In this document: piece by piece, positions 24,999-34,596 of the stretch | Position numbering within the stretch: the first letter of the stretch is position 1 | Layout of the letters: the number at the start of each line of letters is the position of its first letter | NCBI RefSeq assembly: GCF_024341905.1 | Contig: NZ_BQXY01000001.1 | Span: 1,367,127 to 1,431,126 of the forward strand | DNA length: 64,000 bases | Reading direction: 5' to 3' | Source of the DNA: Clostridium folliculivorans | Lineage (GTDB): Bacteria > Bacillota > Clostridia > Clostridiales > Clostridiaceae | Notes under the pieces: model-generated | Seen by the model: only the letters and a program-made list of their open reading frames with translations | Databases searched by the model: none | What the model was told of the DNA's origin: nothing | Translations under genes and position numbers: made by a program

Positions 24999-25574
24999 TT
25001 ATTTATAAAAGTTTTCAAAAATAGTGGCATCAGGGAGTGTTTGGTAGCTCAGCTGAATGATTCGCTCAATGGAAACACCATTATTATCACAAAACCATTT
25101 CTGGTACATTGAAATTAAGCCAGAAATGTAATATTCCATGAGAAAATCAACCTCAGCGGCAGTATACTGATTGGTTCTAAAAAAGTATTTTATCCAAATA
25201 GGTTTAAGGTTTTCTACAATCTTGCGTATGAATTCTGTGTCACCGTGTGGGCCTAATAGCACGATGATGTATTTATTTAGACGGGCAAAAGTCCCCAAAA
25301 TTGCTTGAAGGGCCTGTGACGCATCAAAGTTATTGGCTTGCTCCACAAGGTGTACCACGAATTCGTCCACTTCATCCAAAATTTGATTTTCAAGTTCGTG
25401 CAGTATATCATAGACATCCGCATAATATCGGTAAAAAGTACTGCGATCATATCCCGCCAAACTGCAGATATCTTTTACTGTAATTTTATCAATACTATTT
25501 TTTTCATATAATAACCAAAAGGCATCTTGAAAATTTCTCTGAGTCATTTCCGTTTGCCCTGTTTTTTTCTTCAT
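24999..25574 (-). CDS. TetR/AcrR-family repressor
   Basis: This 191-residue TetR protein has an N-terminal helix-turn-helix in ITVKDICSLAGYDRSTFYRYY (about residues 31-51) with the typical TFYRYY end; the C-terminal ligand domain resembles TetR_C_7-type regulators of Firmicutes. It is divergent from the ABC exporter at 25728, with AACACA/TGTGTT repeats in between, so local repression of the exporter is likely. The regulator at 30504 is a paralogue with the same layout. Confidence 0.86.
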   Translation of the reverse strand: MKKKTGQTEMTQRNFQDAFWLLYEKNSIDKITVKDICSLAGYDRSTFYRYYADVYDILHELENQILDEVDEFVVHLVEQANNFDASQALQAILGTFARLNKYIIVLLGPHGDTEFIRKIVENLKPIWIKYFFRTNQYTAAEVDFLMEYYISGLISMYQKWFCDNNGVSIERIIQLSYQTLPDATIFENFYK

Positions 25575-25608
25575 GGTGAAGCTCCTATTCTTACTTTTTT
25601 ACCCATTT

Positions 25609-25658
25609 TAACACAAGAAGTATAGCAAGACAACATTGTGTTAGATGAATCCAACACA
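25609..25658. promoter_or_regulatory. Candidate TetR operators
   Basis: TAACACAA (25609-25616) and TTGTGTTA (25636-25643) form an 8-bp inverted repeat; TGTGTT (25637) and AACACA (25653-25658) form a second one. All lie between the divergent regulator and exporter. Confidence 0.5.
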
Positions 25659-25675
25659 TAGCTATCCAGTGTTGC

Positions 25676-25704
25676 TTGATTGGATGTAGATTATTTTTTA
25701 TAAT
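25676..25704 (+). promoter_or_regulatory. Promoter of the ABC exporter operon
   Basis: TTGATT at 25676-25681, 17-bp spacer, TATAAT at 25699-25704, just downstream of the repeated operator half-sites and 23 bp before the start codon of the ATPase gene. Confidence 0.65.
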
Positions 25705-25727
25705 AAACCTATCAGGGGGGATATTTG

Positions 25728-26429
25728 ATGGCATTTATTTCATTTGAAAATGTGTATAAAGAATACGGAACAGATGACAGTCTTGTACGGGCTCTAGATG
25801 ATGCGAATTTTTCTGTGGAGCAGGGAGAATTGGCAGTAATACTTGGTTCATCTGGTGCAGGTAAAACTACAGCACTAAATATTCTGGGGGGCATGGATAC
25901 TGTAACACGGGGCAGGGTTATATTTGATGGCAAGGATATAGCCAACTGGAATGAAGAACAGCTATGTAATTATCGCCGCACTGATGTTGGGTTTGTGTTC
26001 CAGTTTTATAATCTAGTACCTAATCTGACGGCACTTGAAAATGTAGAGTTAGCAGCGCAGATTTGTACAGACAGCTTAGACGCCGCCGAAACTCTTCAAA
26101 AAGTTGGTCTTGAAAATCGAATAGGAAATTTCCCGGCTCAGCTTTCAGGTGGAGAACAGCAGAGAGTTTCAATAGCTCGTGCACTGGCAAAAAGGCCAAA
26201 ACTGTTGCTTTGTGATGAGCCAACAGGTGCGCTGGACTATGTGACTGGTAAGCAGATTTTACAGCTTTTGCAGGATACCTGCCGCAGAGATGGGATAACT
26301 GTTATTATAATCACTCACAACAGCGCAATTGCTCCAATGGCAGATAAGGTAATTAGGTTCAAGAGTGGTAAAATTGTTGATATGAAAGTCAATGCTGAAC
26401 CTATGAATATTGCAGAGATTGAGTGGTGA
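25728..26429 (+). CDS. ABC transporter ATP-binding protein (MacB/LolD type)
   Basis: This 233-residue ABC ATPase has Walker [11 protein letters not shown]-loop [16 protein letters not shown], signature LSGGEQQR, Walker [13 protein letters not shown], and an H-loop in ITHN. The MacB/LolD/FtsE subgroup partners with FtsX-like permeases and exports peptides or drugs, or performs envelope work, rather than solute import. The start ATG 25728 follows AGGGGGG. It ends 4 bp before the permease start. Confidence 0.92.
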   Translation: MAFISFENVYKEYGTDDSLVRALDDANFSVEQGELAVILGSSGAGKTTALNILGGMDTVTRGRVIFDGKDIANWNEEQLCNYRRTDVGFVFQFYNLVPNLTALENVELAAQICTDSLDAAETLQKVGLENRIGNFPAQLSGGEQQRVSIARALAKRPKLLLCDEPTGALDYVTGKQILQLLQDTCRRDGITVIIITHNSAIAPMADKVIRFKSGKIVDMKVNAEPMNIAEIEW

Positions 26430-26433
26430 GGCA

Positions 26434-29400
26434 GTGAAGAAAAGTGCATTTTATAAGGATATTAGAAGAACTTTAAAAAAGAATTTGTCCAGATTCATTG
26501 CAATCACTGTGATGGCGGCACTTGGCATCGGCGTATTTTCCGGATTTCCAGTGGGGTGTCTGGATGCCCTAAAATCTGCTGATAATTTCTTTCATAAACA
26601 AAACACTTATGACATTAAAATTGTATCTACCCTTGGATTAACTAGGGATGATGTTTTAGCCATATCCAAAGTGGAGGGTGTGAGTTCAGTATTTGGCAGT
26701 CCTAGTATGGATGTGAAGGTTCAGCAAAGCAGTGGAAGCTTACTGTTGGCAAATCTAAGTACCTTGGATACAAAAGGCATGAACAAACCTTATGAAATTG
26801 AAGGTGCGCTGCCAACTAAATCAGGGCAAATTGCTGTGAACTCTAAATTTATGGAGGATACCGGCTTGAAGCTCGGAGACAGTATTACCCTTACAGAAGA
26901 TGATACAGATAAGACTGCGGTAAAGGATTCAGGGGCAGGTGGCAGTGAGAAGGATGACAAAGCTGATTTGGGAATTAATATAGAAAGTGATTCTTCAGCT
27001 CCGTCACTAGAAGTGAAAAATTACAAAATTACTGCAATTATTCTAAGCCCTTTGGACATTTCCAACACTAAAAAAGGCATTTCATCTGTGTCCTTCTCCT
27101 CAAGCAGCAGTAATTACATGATGTATGCTACGGCAGACTGCATTAAAAGTGATATTTATAGTTCTATTTATGTTACTTTAGATGGTGCTTCAAAGCTAGA
27201 TGGATATTCTAAGGAATACGAAACACTGGTAGACAATATGACCTCAAAAATCAAATCTACTATTCAGGGAAAACGACAGCAGGCTAGATACGATGAAGTT
27301 GTGGGTAATGCTAATGCTAAATTTATCAAAGCTGAAGGGCTGCTTAGGGACAAAATGACAGTGGCAGAGCAAAAGCTATCTGATGCTCAGAAAAAGATTG
27401 ATGAGGGCTTGATGGAGGTTAATTATGGCCAGGCGGAGCTTAAAGCCAACGAGTCAAAACTTTTACAGGGCGAACAGACACTCTCAGCTGCAGAAAAATC
27501 TGCAAATGAAAAGTTCAACTCTTCCCAAAAAGACATTGATAAGGGATGGACAGAATTGAAGGCCGGTGAACAAAAGTTAAGCAGTGAGGAAAAAGCTGCA
27601 TTGGAACAGTTTTCAATCAATGAACAGAAGCTTGAGGAAAGTAGAAACACACTTAATAAACAAAAGGCTGATGCAGATGCACAGTTAAAGGGAGTCGTTT
27701 CTGTACTGCCAAAAGACGCGCAGGAGATCTGGAACAGTGTAGAAGTTAAAAAAGTATGGGCAGATATGGTTGCAGATGGTGTTAAGGCAGCTCCATATTT
27801 ATTAGCAGCTAAACAGGTGGACACACCAACAAAGGATCAAACCGATGCCTATAATACTGCAATGGCAGGGCTTAAAGCTGATACTCAAGCTTTTGCCTCA
27901 GATTTTATTATGGGAGGAGCTTCACTTACAGAGGAGCAAATCTCTGGTTTTTCAAGTCTTGCTGTTGCTCAGGGTACCTTGAATTACAGCCAAACTTTGC
28001 TTAATGAAAATTCATCGGTACTGGCAACTCAAAAGGCTGCTGCATTGAAGCAGATTTCTGATGCCCGTCAGAAAATTGAGGATAGTAAAGCACAGCTTAC
28101 AAGCGGACAGCAGAAACTAAATGACAGCAAGGCTGAGGCTAAGATACAATTTGCTGAAAAGTATGCAGAAATGAATGAGGGCAAGCAAAAGCTTGTGGAC
28201 GCTAAAAGAAAACTTAATGAGGCTAAGTCTAAACTTGTTGATGGTCAGGACGAGCTTAATAAAAACAAGTTTGACTACCAGAATTCTATTTCAGATGCTA
28301 GACAGAAGCTTTCGGATGCCAAGAACAAGGTTGCAGACAAATGGTATGTCTGGGATCGGAGCTTTAACGAAAGTATTGCAGGACTTAAAAATGATATAAG
28401 CTTCATTCAGGCAGTCACCAAGGCCTTTCCAGTTATTTTCTTTCTCGTGTCTGTACTAATTAGCCTTACCACCATGACTCGCATGGTGGAGGAGGACCGT
28501 GGATTAATCGGTACGTATAAATCTCTAGGTTATTCCAATTTCCAGATTAGCATAAAATATATTCTGTATGCAGTGCTAGCCTGCATAATTGGAGGTATCT
28601 TGGGAAGCATCATTGGATTTGTTGCACTTCCTAAAGTAATTGAAGTTGTCACCAGTACTCTGTATGCATTACCAAAGTTTCAGCTGTTCTTTAATCCTTA
28701 TTATGGTATTGGGGGCTTTGGGATGTTCCTATTGGGTATTGCAGGTGCAACAGCTATCTCCTGTGCTGAGATGCTGCACCATCGTCCTGCTGAGCTGATG
28801 CGTCCAAAAGCACCTAAAACAGGAAGTCGTATTTTACTGGAACGCATTCCATTCATTTGGAAACGACTAAATTTCCTGAATAAAGTAACCTGCCGTAACC
28901 TGTTCAGATATAAGAAGCGTGCTATCATGACCATTGTAGGTATCTTAGGCTGCACTATGCTTATCGTGCTAGGCTTTGGTGTGAGGGATAGCGTAGTTAG
29001 TCTGACAACTGACCAGTTCAATAAGGTAACTGTGTATGATGCTATTGTAATGACAGATAATTTGAATACAGCTAAAATGAACACACTTGCCAATGAGTGG
29101 AAGGCATCTGGAAAGGTGAAGGATACACTGCAACTTCAGATTAAATCCTTGACACTGCGAAACAAGAGGGATAGTTTGGATATTACCGTTATGGTGATTC
29201 CAGAGGGTTCGGATTTGGGACACTTTGTTAATTTAAATGATTCTAAAACTCATAAAGCAATGACATTGCCGAAAAATGGTATTGTGGTTACTCAAAATGC
29301 TGCGAAAAAGCTTGCTTTAACTAGTGGAGACACCGTTTCTATGCAAAATGAGAATAATTTGGAGCGTGATTTTCAGGTATCTTACGTAGCTACAAATTAT

Positions 29401-30000
29401 ACAGGTAATTACGTGTATGTCAGTGAAAGTTCTTACCAGGCAGCATTTGGCGACTATAACGGAACCTCTTTCCTGTTGAACCTAACAAACAAGAAAGAGG
29501 GGCAGAAGTGGCTGGATGCTTTAAGTGATGATGAGAGAATCCTCAAAGTCAACAGCAGTCAATCAATGATTGATGCCTTTAGTGAAGTAAATAATGTTAT
29601 TAACATGGTTGTTTATCTCTTAATAGGAATGTCAGCAGTATTGGCTTTGACAGTTTTGTTTACCCTGTCTAATATCAATATAAGCGAGCGTGAGAGGGAG
29701 CTTGCAACCATCAAAGTGCTTGGCTTTCAGCGTGAAGAGGTATATTCCTACGTAAACAGGGAGACTTTTATTCTTACACTATTAGGTATAATTTGCGGCC
29801 TGCCAGCAGGGTTTGGGATCACCTATGGTATTTTGAGTAATGTAAGCATTGCGAATATCGCTTTTAAGGTTCGTGTTTCCATAATCTCTTATATTATTGC
29901 GGCGGTTATTACGCTGATTTTTGCCTTATTGGTAAACAAAGTCACAAATAAGGGATTGCGAAAAATTAACATGGTGGAAGCATTAAAGAGCGTGGAGTAA
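26434..30000 (+). CDS. FtsX-like ABC permease with large extracellular coiled-coil
   Basis: This is a ~1188-residue permease: N-terminal transmembrane span (about 18-40), a large external region (about 45-640), a first FtsX bundle (about 655-780), a linker and another external domain, then a final bundle (about 1050-1175) ending NMVEALKSVE. Residues ~305-400 and ~540-630 are heptad-rich Lys/Gln/Ala/Glu stretches (for example ARQKIEDSKAQLTSGQQKL), an extended coiled coil seen in Firmicutes exporters of this class. GTG 26434 is chosen after GGTGAGG; a TTG at 26419 is an alternative. It works with the ATPase before it; substrate unknown. Confidence 0.88.
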   Translation: MKKSAFYKDIRRTLKKNLSRFIAITVMAALGIGVFSGFPVGCLDALKSADNFFHKQNTYDIKIVSTLGLTRDDVLAISKVEGVSSVFGSPSMDVKVQQSSGSLLLANLSTLDTKGMNKPYEIEGALPTKSGQIAVNSKFMEDTGLKLGDSITLTEDDTDKTAVKDSGAGGSEKDDKADLGINIESDSSAPSLEVKNYKITAIILSPLDISNTKKGISSVSFSSSSSNYMMYATADCIKSDIYSSIYVTLDGASKLDGYSKEYETLVDNMTSKIKSTIQGKRQQARYDEVVGNANAKFIKAEGLLRDKMTVAEQKLSDAQKKIDEGLMEVNYGQAELKANESKLLQGEQTLSAAEKSANEKFNSSQKDIDKGWTELKAGEQKLSSEEKAALEQFSINEQKLEESRNTLNKQKADADAQLKGVVSVLPKDAQEIWNSVEVKKVWADMVADGVKAAPYLLAAKQVDTPTKDQTDAYNTAMAGLKADTQAFASDFIMGGASLTEEQISGFSSLAVAQGTLNYSQTLLNENSSVLATQKAAALKQISDARQKIEDSKAQLTSGQQKLNDSKAEAKIQFAEKYAEMNEGKQKLVDAKRKLNEAKSKLVDGQDELNKNKFDYQNSISDARQKLSDAKNKVADKWYVWDRSFNESIAGLKNDISFIQAVTKAFPVIFFLVSVLISLTTMTRMVEEDRGLIGTYKSLGYSNFQISIKYILYAVLACIIGGILGSIIGFVALPKVIEVVTSTLYALPKFQLFFNPYYGIGGFGMFLLGIAGATAISCAEMLHHRPAELMRPKAPKTGSRILLERIPFIWKRLNFLNKVTCRNLFRYKKRAIMTIVGILGCTMLIVLGFGVRDSVVSLTTDQFNKVTVYDAIVMTDNLNTAKMNTLANEWKASGKVKDTLQLQIKSLTLRNKRDSLDITVMVIPEGSDLGHFVNLNDSKTHKAMTLPKNGIVVTQNAAKKLALTSGDTVSMQNENNLERDFQVSYVATNYTGNYVYVSESSYQAAFGDYNGTSFLLNLTNKKEGQKWLDALSDDERILKVNSSQSMIDAFSEVNNVINMVVYLLIGMSAVLALTVLFTLSNINISERERELATIKVLGFQREEVYSYVNRETFILTLLGIICGLPAGFGITYGILSNVSIANIAFKVRVSIISYIIAAVITLIFALLVNKVTNKGLRKINMVEALKSVE

Positions 30001-30040
30001 AAAATAGATTCCATTATAATTTTTAGATGTTTAAAGAGGT

Positions 30041-30096
30041 TTAAGTAAATATTGAAGTGTGTTTTATGTTCCCTCAGACTGATAGTTTGAGGGAAT
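30041..30096. repeat. Hairpin repeat, right copy flanking the TetR-ABC unit
   Basis: Second copy of the 24838 element: the same TTAAGTAAATATTGAAGTGTG, then TTCCCTCAGAC / GTTTGAGGGAA stem. It could act as terminator of the permease gene although the T-run is poor. Confidence 0.7.
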
Positions 30097-30194
30097 AGTT
30101 ATTTCTTATTACCAATTTAATAAATCAATGGACTTAAAGGCCGTTGATTCATTAGAATTATGTAGAAAATAAACACAAGAATAAGTGGAAAAAT

Positions 30195-30238
30195 CTCATT
30201 TGAGGTAGTCACGGAGAACTGTACCATAAGTAAATGAG
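30195..30238. other. Nested hairpin in a gene-free gap
   Basis: CTCATTT (30195-30201) pairs with AAATGAG (30232-30238), and inside GGTA pairs with TACC around GTCACGGAGAACTG. It lies about 110 bp before a strong terminator and outside any gene, so the gap 30100-30340 may encode a small RNA. There is no match to a known riboswitch that I can see. Confidence 0.3.
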
Positions 30239-30343
30239 GCGTTTTGGGGTATTTACACATATAGCTCATGTTTAGAGTGTTGTCTCGATTTCACTAAATG
30301 GTGGCTAAAAGACTTGATTTCCCAGTATTTATAAGAATATAGT

Positions 30344-30386
30344 AAAGCGGCAAGATTGGTTATAAAACTGATCTTGCCGCTTTTTT
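30344..30386 (+). terminator. Strong terminator in the 30.1-30.5 kb gap
   Basis: AAGCGGCAAGAT / ATCTTGCCGCTT 12-bp stem with 14-base loop, then T6. No protein gene ends within 300 bp upstream of it on the plus strand, except the permease at 30000. Confidence 0.8.
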
Positions 30387-30503
30387 CGTTGCATAGAAAC
30401 ATACCCACTGGTAGGAAGTATGGCTGATTTTGAGTTTAGTAGTTAGCTGAAACATATTAAAAGTAAAACTTGTTCACTTCGGCAACTCCAAGGAATATAT
30501 ACA

Positions 30504-31055
30504 TCACTTTTTAGAATATGGTGTTATCCCATTTGTATAAAGGCTATCTACTAACTTGAACAATTCTTCTGTCGATAAATCCTTTCCTTGGCGTATCCAA
30601 AGGCGAAATAATGAAAGTGATGTTGATATGTAAAACTCAATCAAGTAGGGTGTTAAAGAATTATATTCAGGAAAGTTTAAGCCTAATTTATCAAAGGGAA
30701 TTTCTCTTTTCAACCGTTCTAAAAAACGAACACTTCCATAATCACCTAACAGGGCCTTGAGAGTTAAGATATGCTCGCTACTTTCCAAACAATTAAGTGC
30801 ATTTTGGATAGGATCCGTAGCTGCTTCTTTATTCGTCAATGACTCTTTCATAGAATTCAATAAATCAGTTTCAACAAAGTCTAACAATTCGTAAATATCA
30901 GCAAAGTATTGATAAAATGTGCTGCGGTTATATCCAGCTTTGCTTGTAATATCTTTAATCGAGATTTTTTCAATGGGCTTTTCACTATATAATTCACAAA
31001 AAACATCTATAAACGCTTGCCTTGTTTTTTCTGTAATTTCAGGTTGCTTTTTCAT
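30504..31055 (-). CDS. TetR-family repressor (PanE module 1)
   Basis: This 183-residue TetR regulator has its helix-turn-helix in ISIKDITSKAGYNRSTFYQYF (about residues 31-51). It resembles the regulator at 24999 (same TFYxYFADIYELL segment). RBS AAAGGAG precedes the ATG. It is divergent from a ketopantoate-reductase-like gene at 31208 with a promoter and a palindrome in between, so it likely represses that gene and perhaps itself. Confidence 0.86.
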   Translation of the reverse strand: MKKQPEITEKTRQAFIDVFCELYSEKPIEKISIKDITSKAGYNRSTFYQYFADIYELLDFVETDLLNSMKESLTNKEAATDPIQNALNCLESSEHILTLKALLGDYGSVRFLERLKREIPFDKLGLNFPEYNSLTPYLIEFYISTSLSLFRLWIRQGKDLSTEELFKLVDSLYTNGITPYSKK

Positions 31056-31111
31056 TTTATTCTCCTTTTATGAACAAAAATATCATCCAACAAATAATGA
31101 AAAATTGATGG

Positions 31112-31140
31112 TTGATAAAGCTATAATAAAGATTTACAAT
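31112..31140 (+). promoter_or_regulatory. Promoter of PanE-like gene 1
   Basis: TTGATA (31112-31117), 17-bp spacer, TACAAT (31135-31140). Confidence 0.6.
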
Positions 31141-31148
31141 CCTATTAT

Positions 31149-31160
31149 ACAACGCGTTGT
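31149..31160. promoter_or_regulatory. Candidate TetR operator
   Basis: The perfect 12-bp palindrome ACAACGCGTTGT begins 9 bp after the -10 box, about where transcription starts. Flanks extend the symmetry (TTATAC / TCTTATAA). The position is ideal for repression by the divergent TetR. Confidence 0.6.
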
Positions 31161-31207
31161 CTTATAATCAAGAGAAAATATTATCAATATTAATAGGAGT
31201 GTTTTTT

Positions 31208-32116
31208 ATGTCAGTAAGACAAAATAGAATTTTAATTTTTGGTGCAGGTGTTATAGGAAGCATATACGCAATGAAATTCATTGAAGCAGGTATAGATGTT
31301 ACTATGTTTGCACGTTCTAATAAATTTAAAGCATTGAAAGAAAATGGACTACAATATAGTGAAAAAGGTGTAGTTAAATCTATAAAAGTAAATGTCATTG
31401 ATAAGATTGAAAATGATGATGTATATGACTTTATTTTCGTTACAGTCCGTTACGATCAATCCGAATCAGCGTTGTTAGCAATAAAAGACAATCAAAGCAA
31501 AAATATAGTTACGATGACAAACAGTTCAATTGGGTTTTCGACCTGGTTAGATATTATTGGAGATAGACTTTTGCCAGCCTTCCCTGGTTTTGGCGGGCAG
31601 ATAAAAGATGGAATATTATATGCTCGAATTCCACCAAAGGCTTTAGTGGCTACTATGTTTGGAGAAAATAATGGTTTAGTGACAGAACGCATAGAAAACC
31701 TCGCAAAATTATTTAAAACAGCAAAACTTCCCTACACAATTAATAAGGATATGAAAGCATTTTTAATAACACATTCAATATCGGATATTGCACTTTTGGG
31801 CGGTTTATATTTTGAAAATAAGATAAGTGATGAAAAAACAGCAAGAACCAGAAAAACCGCACATAAAATAACAATCACCTTAAAAGCGTATTTAAGGGCA
31901 ATACAAAAAGCTGGAGTATCTATTAATCCATCTGCATTTAAAATTGTACTTAAACTTCCAAATTTTATTCTGGAAACTTTCTTTATGATGTGGCTACGGA
32001 CTAAAATGGTAAAGGATATGATGCTACAGGATTATGCGAATAATGCAAACAACGAAGTTGTGAAACTTAATAACGATTTATTGAAGTTTTTAAGTCAAAA
32101 TGGTATCACACCATAA
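31208..32116 (+). CDS. Ketopantoate reductase (ApbA/PanE) family protein 1
   Basis: This 302-residue NAD(P)-dependent dehydrogenase has the N-terminal Rossmann motif ILIFGAGVIGSIYA (about residues 8-21), a substrate-pocket region with FVTVRYDQ and PGFGGQIKDG, and a C-terminal helical domain. The family reduces 2-oxo acids such as ketopantoate; this subgroup, paired with a TetR regulator, is usually not the biosynthetic PanE. ATG 31208 follows AGGAG. A diverged paralogue lies at 40860. Confidence 0.82.
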   Translation: MSVRQNRILIFGAGVIGSIYAMKFIEAGIDVTMFARSNKFKALKENGLQYSEKGVVKSIKVNVIDKIENDDVYDFIFVTVRYDQSESALLAIKDNQSKNIVTMTNSSIGFSTWLDIIGDRLLPAFPGFGGQIKDGILYARIPPKALVATMFGENNGLVTERIENLAKLFKTAKLPYTINKDMKAFLITHSISDIALLGGLYFENKISDEKTARTRKTAHKITITLKAYLRAIQKAGVSINPSAFKIVLKLPNFILETFFMMWLRTKMVKDMMLQDYANNANNEVVKLNNDLLKFLSQNGITP

Positions 32117-32176
32117 AAACGAAAATAGATATAAGGTGGTTAAGAATATTCAATATCAATATTACTTCAAAACTAA

Positions 32177-32809
32177 CTATTTAATTACAGGAGGAATATA
32201 GATATTTAAAAATACCCAAACGGATAAATTTAATAGATCAACGAGAAAATGCGCAAGAATACACCATCTCAAACTCTTTGTTTTATGATAAACATATCCC
32301 CAAATTAATCCCATAGTTAGCAACGGTAATACCATTATATAACTTCTAATAGTTATTGAGAAAACTCCCCACATTAAAGGATGACTCAAACTGAATAAAA
32401 TAGTAGTGTATATAACTTTAATTGATGGTTTCCATGTAAGGTTGTCTATTAAATAACCTCTCCAAAAAATTTCTTCTGTAAAAGAATTTATGACAGCAAA
32501 TATAATCCACATAATAATTAACGAGGGAGTTTCAATATATTTTATCCCCCATATAAATGAAAAACTGCAAAGCAAGACAGGTATAAGAGATACTATACTT
32601 ATTTTAAAATTATAAGCAGGTTTCTTAAGATAGGATTTAAGCATGTTTTTTGTAGGCTTTACAACTACAATTATTGATGCCCAATAAACAATGGCAAGTG
32701 GAATGAATGCCCATGCATTTATATACTTTGAAGCAATCATTGCAGTTAAAGAACCTACTAGAATAATTATTAAAGGAATTAGGGCTGTTTTTATATTAGT
32801 CTTCATCAT
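32177..32809 (-). CDS. CPBP-family intramembrane glutamic endopeptidase
   Basis: This 210-residue membrane protein has about six to seven spans and the three CPBP/Abi motifs: EEIFWRG (about residues 111-117), FSLSHPLMW, and the last HFLVDLLN. Members include CAAX-prenyl-type proteases and bacteriocin self-immunity proteins. GAGGT precedes the start. It is convergent with the PanE-like gene; no bacteriocin precursor is seen nearby, so the role is unknown. Confidence 0.85.
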   Translation of the reverse strand: MMKTNIKTALIPLIIILVGSLTAMIASKYINAWAFIPLAIVYWASIIVVVKPTKNMLKSYLKKPAYNFKISIVSLIPVLLCSFSFIWGIKYIETPSLIIMWIIFAVINSFTEEIFWRGYLIDNLTWKPSIKVIYTTILFSLSHPLMWGVFSITIRSYIMVLPLLTMGLIWGYVYHKTKSLRWCILAHFLVDLLNLSVWVFLNIYIPPVIK

Positions 32810-32914
32810 AAATTACCTCTATTTAAACAATATTAATGATTTTTTTCTATAATAGTTCTAAATTTAATAGTCAGGTCAATTTTTTAAAGTCTTGTATAAT
32901 TAATAAAACCATTA

Positions 32915-32929
32915 TACCATATAATGGTA
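32915..32929. promoter_or_regulatory. Inverted repeat over a -10 region
   Basis: TACCAT-ATA-ATGGTA is a perfect 6-bp inverted repeat. A TTGTAT at 32892-32897 with 17-bp spacing to TACCAT would make a promoter for the serine hydrolase with the repeat over the -10. Confidence 0.4.
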
Positions 32930-33054
32930 ACGTGTGTAGGATATAAAGTTCTTCTTTTATAAATTATAAGGCGGTTATTGTTATATATCTATTTGCAATG
33001 ATTAGATTTTCCAATGTAAAGGAATATTCTTACTTTAAAGAAGGTGGTATAGAA

Positions 33055-34479
33055 ATGGATTTTAAATTTAAAAGCTTCTTAAGAAAATTTTTAGTAACCT
33101 TTGTAATATTAAATTTAGCCATTTGTGTTAGTGTACAGGCTGAGGTTAATAATAATGACTTGAAGAATTTTAAGACTAAACTAGATGACAGTGTACGTAA
33201 ACTTCTTAAAAAGTATGATATAGCGGGAACTTCAATAGGACTTATAAGTGGTGGTAAACTCACATATGTTCTAAACTATGGATATAGTGATAAAAGCGAA
33301 AATAAACTAATAACTAATGATACAGTGTTTCAGGTAGGTTCTATATCTAAAAGTGTTGCAGCCGTATCAGTAATGCACTTAGTTCAACAAGGAAAACTTG
33401 ATTTGGATGCTCCAGCTGAAAAGTACTTAACTCGCTGGCACATACCTGATTCAAAATACAATAAAAGTGATGTCACTATAAGGAGACTCTTAAGCCACAC
33501 GGCAGGTATTTCAATTCGTGGCTATCGTGGAATTGATCCAGATAAAAAGCTTCAAAGCTTAGAAGAATCTCTTTCAGATGGAGTTAAAATTGCAGTTAAG
33601 CCTGGAAGTCAGTACAGATACTCAGGAGGTGGATATACAATACTTCAGCTTATTATGGAAGAGGTTACAAAGACGCCTTTTTATCAATATGCTAATGAAG
33701 AAATCTTAAATCCATTAGGCATGAAAAATAGCTCTTATGATGCGGAGTATTTTCCTAAATCTATGTCAAAGGCCTATAGCTTTTTTGGAGAGAAGATTCC
33801 AACATATAAATATACTGAAGCAACTGCGGCAGGATTAAAGACTACAGTTAGTGACTTTTCAAAATTCATGTTAGCATGCATAGATGGTGGAGATGGAATT
33901 ATAAGCAAAAAAAATCTTGATACCATGTTTACTCCAGTTAAATCAGATTACGGATTTGGATTTGCAAAAGAGATTTTATCTGATGGAACTACAGCTATAT
34001 CTCATGGTGGCGCAAATAGAGGATGGGAAGCTCAATTCGAGATGATACCTGAAAAAAAGGACGGAATAATTATTTTTACCAACAGCGATAACGGAGTTGA
34101 TATTATAAATGATGTGCTTAATCAGTGGAAGGGATATGAAACAGGGAAAATTCAGCCAGTGTTAGATACTTATAAAAATATTCAACTTGTTGCCTTTGTT
34201 GCACTTATAGCAGTCATAATACTTTCAGTAATTTTAATGGTAGCATTATATGGAAGTGTAAGGCATGGTAAGAGAGGCTTTGCAAAAATTAAAGCTAAGT
34301 TTATGATAAGGCTTGGTACTGAAATGGTTATCCTGCTTGCATGGATTTTAATTTTTTATGCCTTTAGAGCAGCACTTTTAGCACCATATGCAGTAAGAAT
34401 GTTCACGTATGCAGTTTTTATACTTATAGTTATAAATCTGATTTATGGACTGTTTCCAAAAACTAAGCTAATTACGTGA
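33055..34479 (+). CDS. Membrane-associated serine hydrolase (class C beta-lactamase-like)
   Basis: This 474-residue protein has a signal/anchor segment (about 7-29) and a beta-lactamase/PBP4*-type domain (about 35-350) with the Ser-x-x-Lys motif SISK (Ser96, Lys99), the Tyr motif YSGGGY, and HGGANRGW replacing KTG. The C-terminal part has three transmembrane spans (about 380-470). The external domain may be a D-Ala peptidase or esterase rather than a true beta-lactamase. ATG 33055 follows AAGGTGG; an upstream in-frame ATG at 32998 lacks a site. Confidence 0.85.
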   Translation: MDFKFKSFLRKFLVTFVILNLAICVSVQAEVNNNDLKNFKTKLDDSVRKLLKKYDIAGTSIGLISGGKLTYVLNYGYSDKSENKLITNDTVFQVGSISKSVAAVSVMHLVQQGKLDLDAPAEKYLTRWHIPDSKYNKSDVTIRRLLSHTAGISIRGYRGIDPDKKLQSLEESLSDGVKIAVKPGSQYRYSGGGYTILQLIMEEVTKTPFYQYANEEILNPLGMKNSSYDAEYFPKSMSKAYSFFGEKIPTYKYTEATAAGLKTTVSDFSKFMLACIDGGDGIISKKNLDTMFTPVKSDYGFGFAKEILSDGTTAISHGGANRGWEAQFEMIPEKKDGIIIFTNSDNGVDIINDVLNQWKGYETGKIQPVLDTYKNIQLVAFVALIAVIILSVILMVALYGSVRHGKRGFAKIKAKFMIRLGTEMVILLAWILIFYAFRAALLAPYAVRMFTYAVFILIVINLIYGLFPKTKLIT

Positions 34480-34504
34480 TTGAGCTTATATAGTGAGAAA
34501 TATT

Positions 34505-34547
34505 AAAAATCAGCTTCACAGTGAGAAACGGAAGGCTGATTTTTTTA
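34505..34547 (+). terminator. Terminator of the serine hydrolase gene
   Basis: AAAATCAGC / GCTGATTTT stem with T7. Confidence 0.8.
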
Positions 34548-34596
34548 TAATACGTAATGTACGCCATTGATTATAAGCGTTTGTAAATTAATTTAT

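Noticed and set aside
27423..27824. 133-codon frame antisense to the ABC permease
   Set aside because: It mirrors the low-complexity coiled-coil region of the permease and has no start signals.
30195..30238. Known riboswitch in the nested hairpin
   Set aside because: The bases do not match the conserved cores of riboswitch classes I can recall (c-di-GMP, SAM, purine, TPP, FMN), and no gene follows directly.
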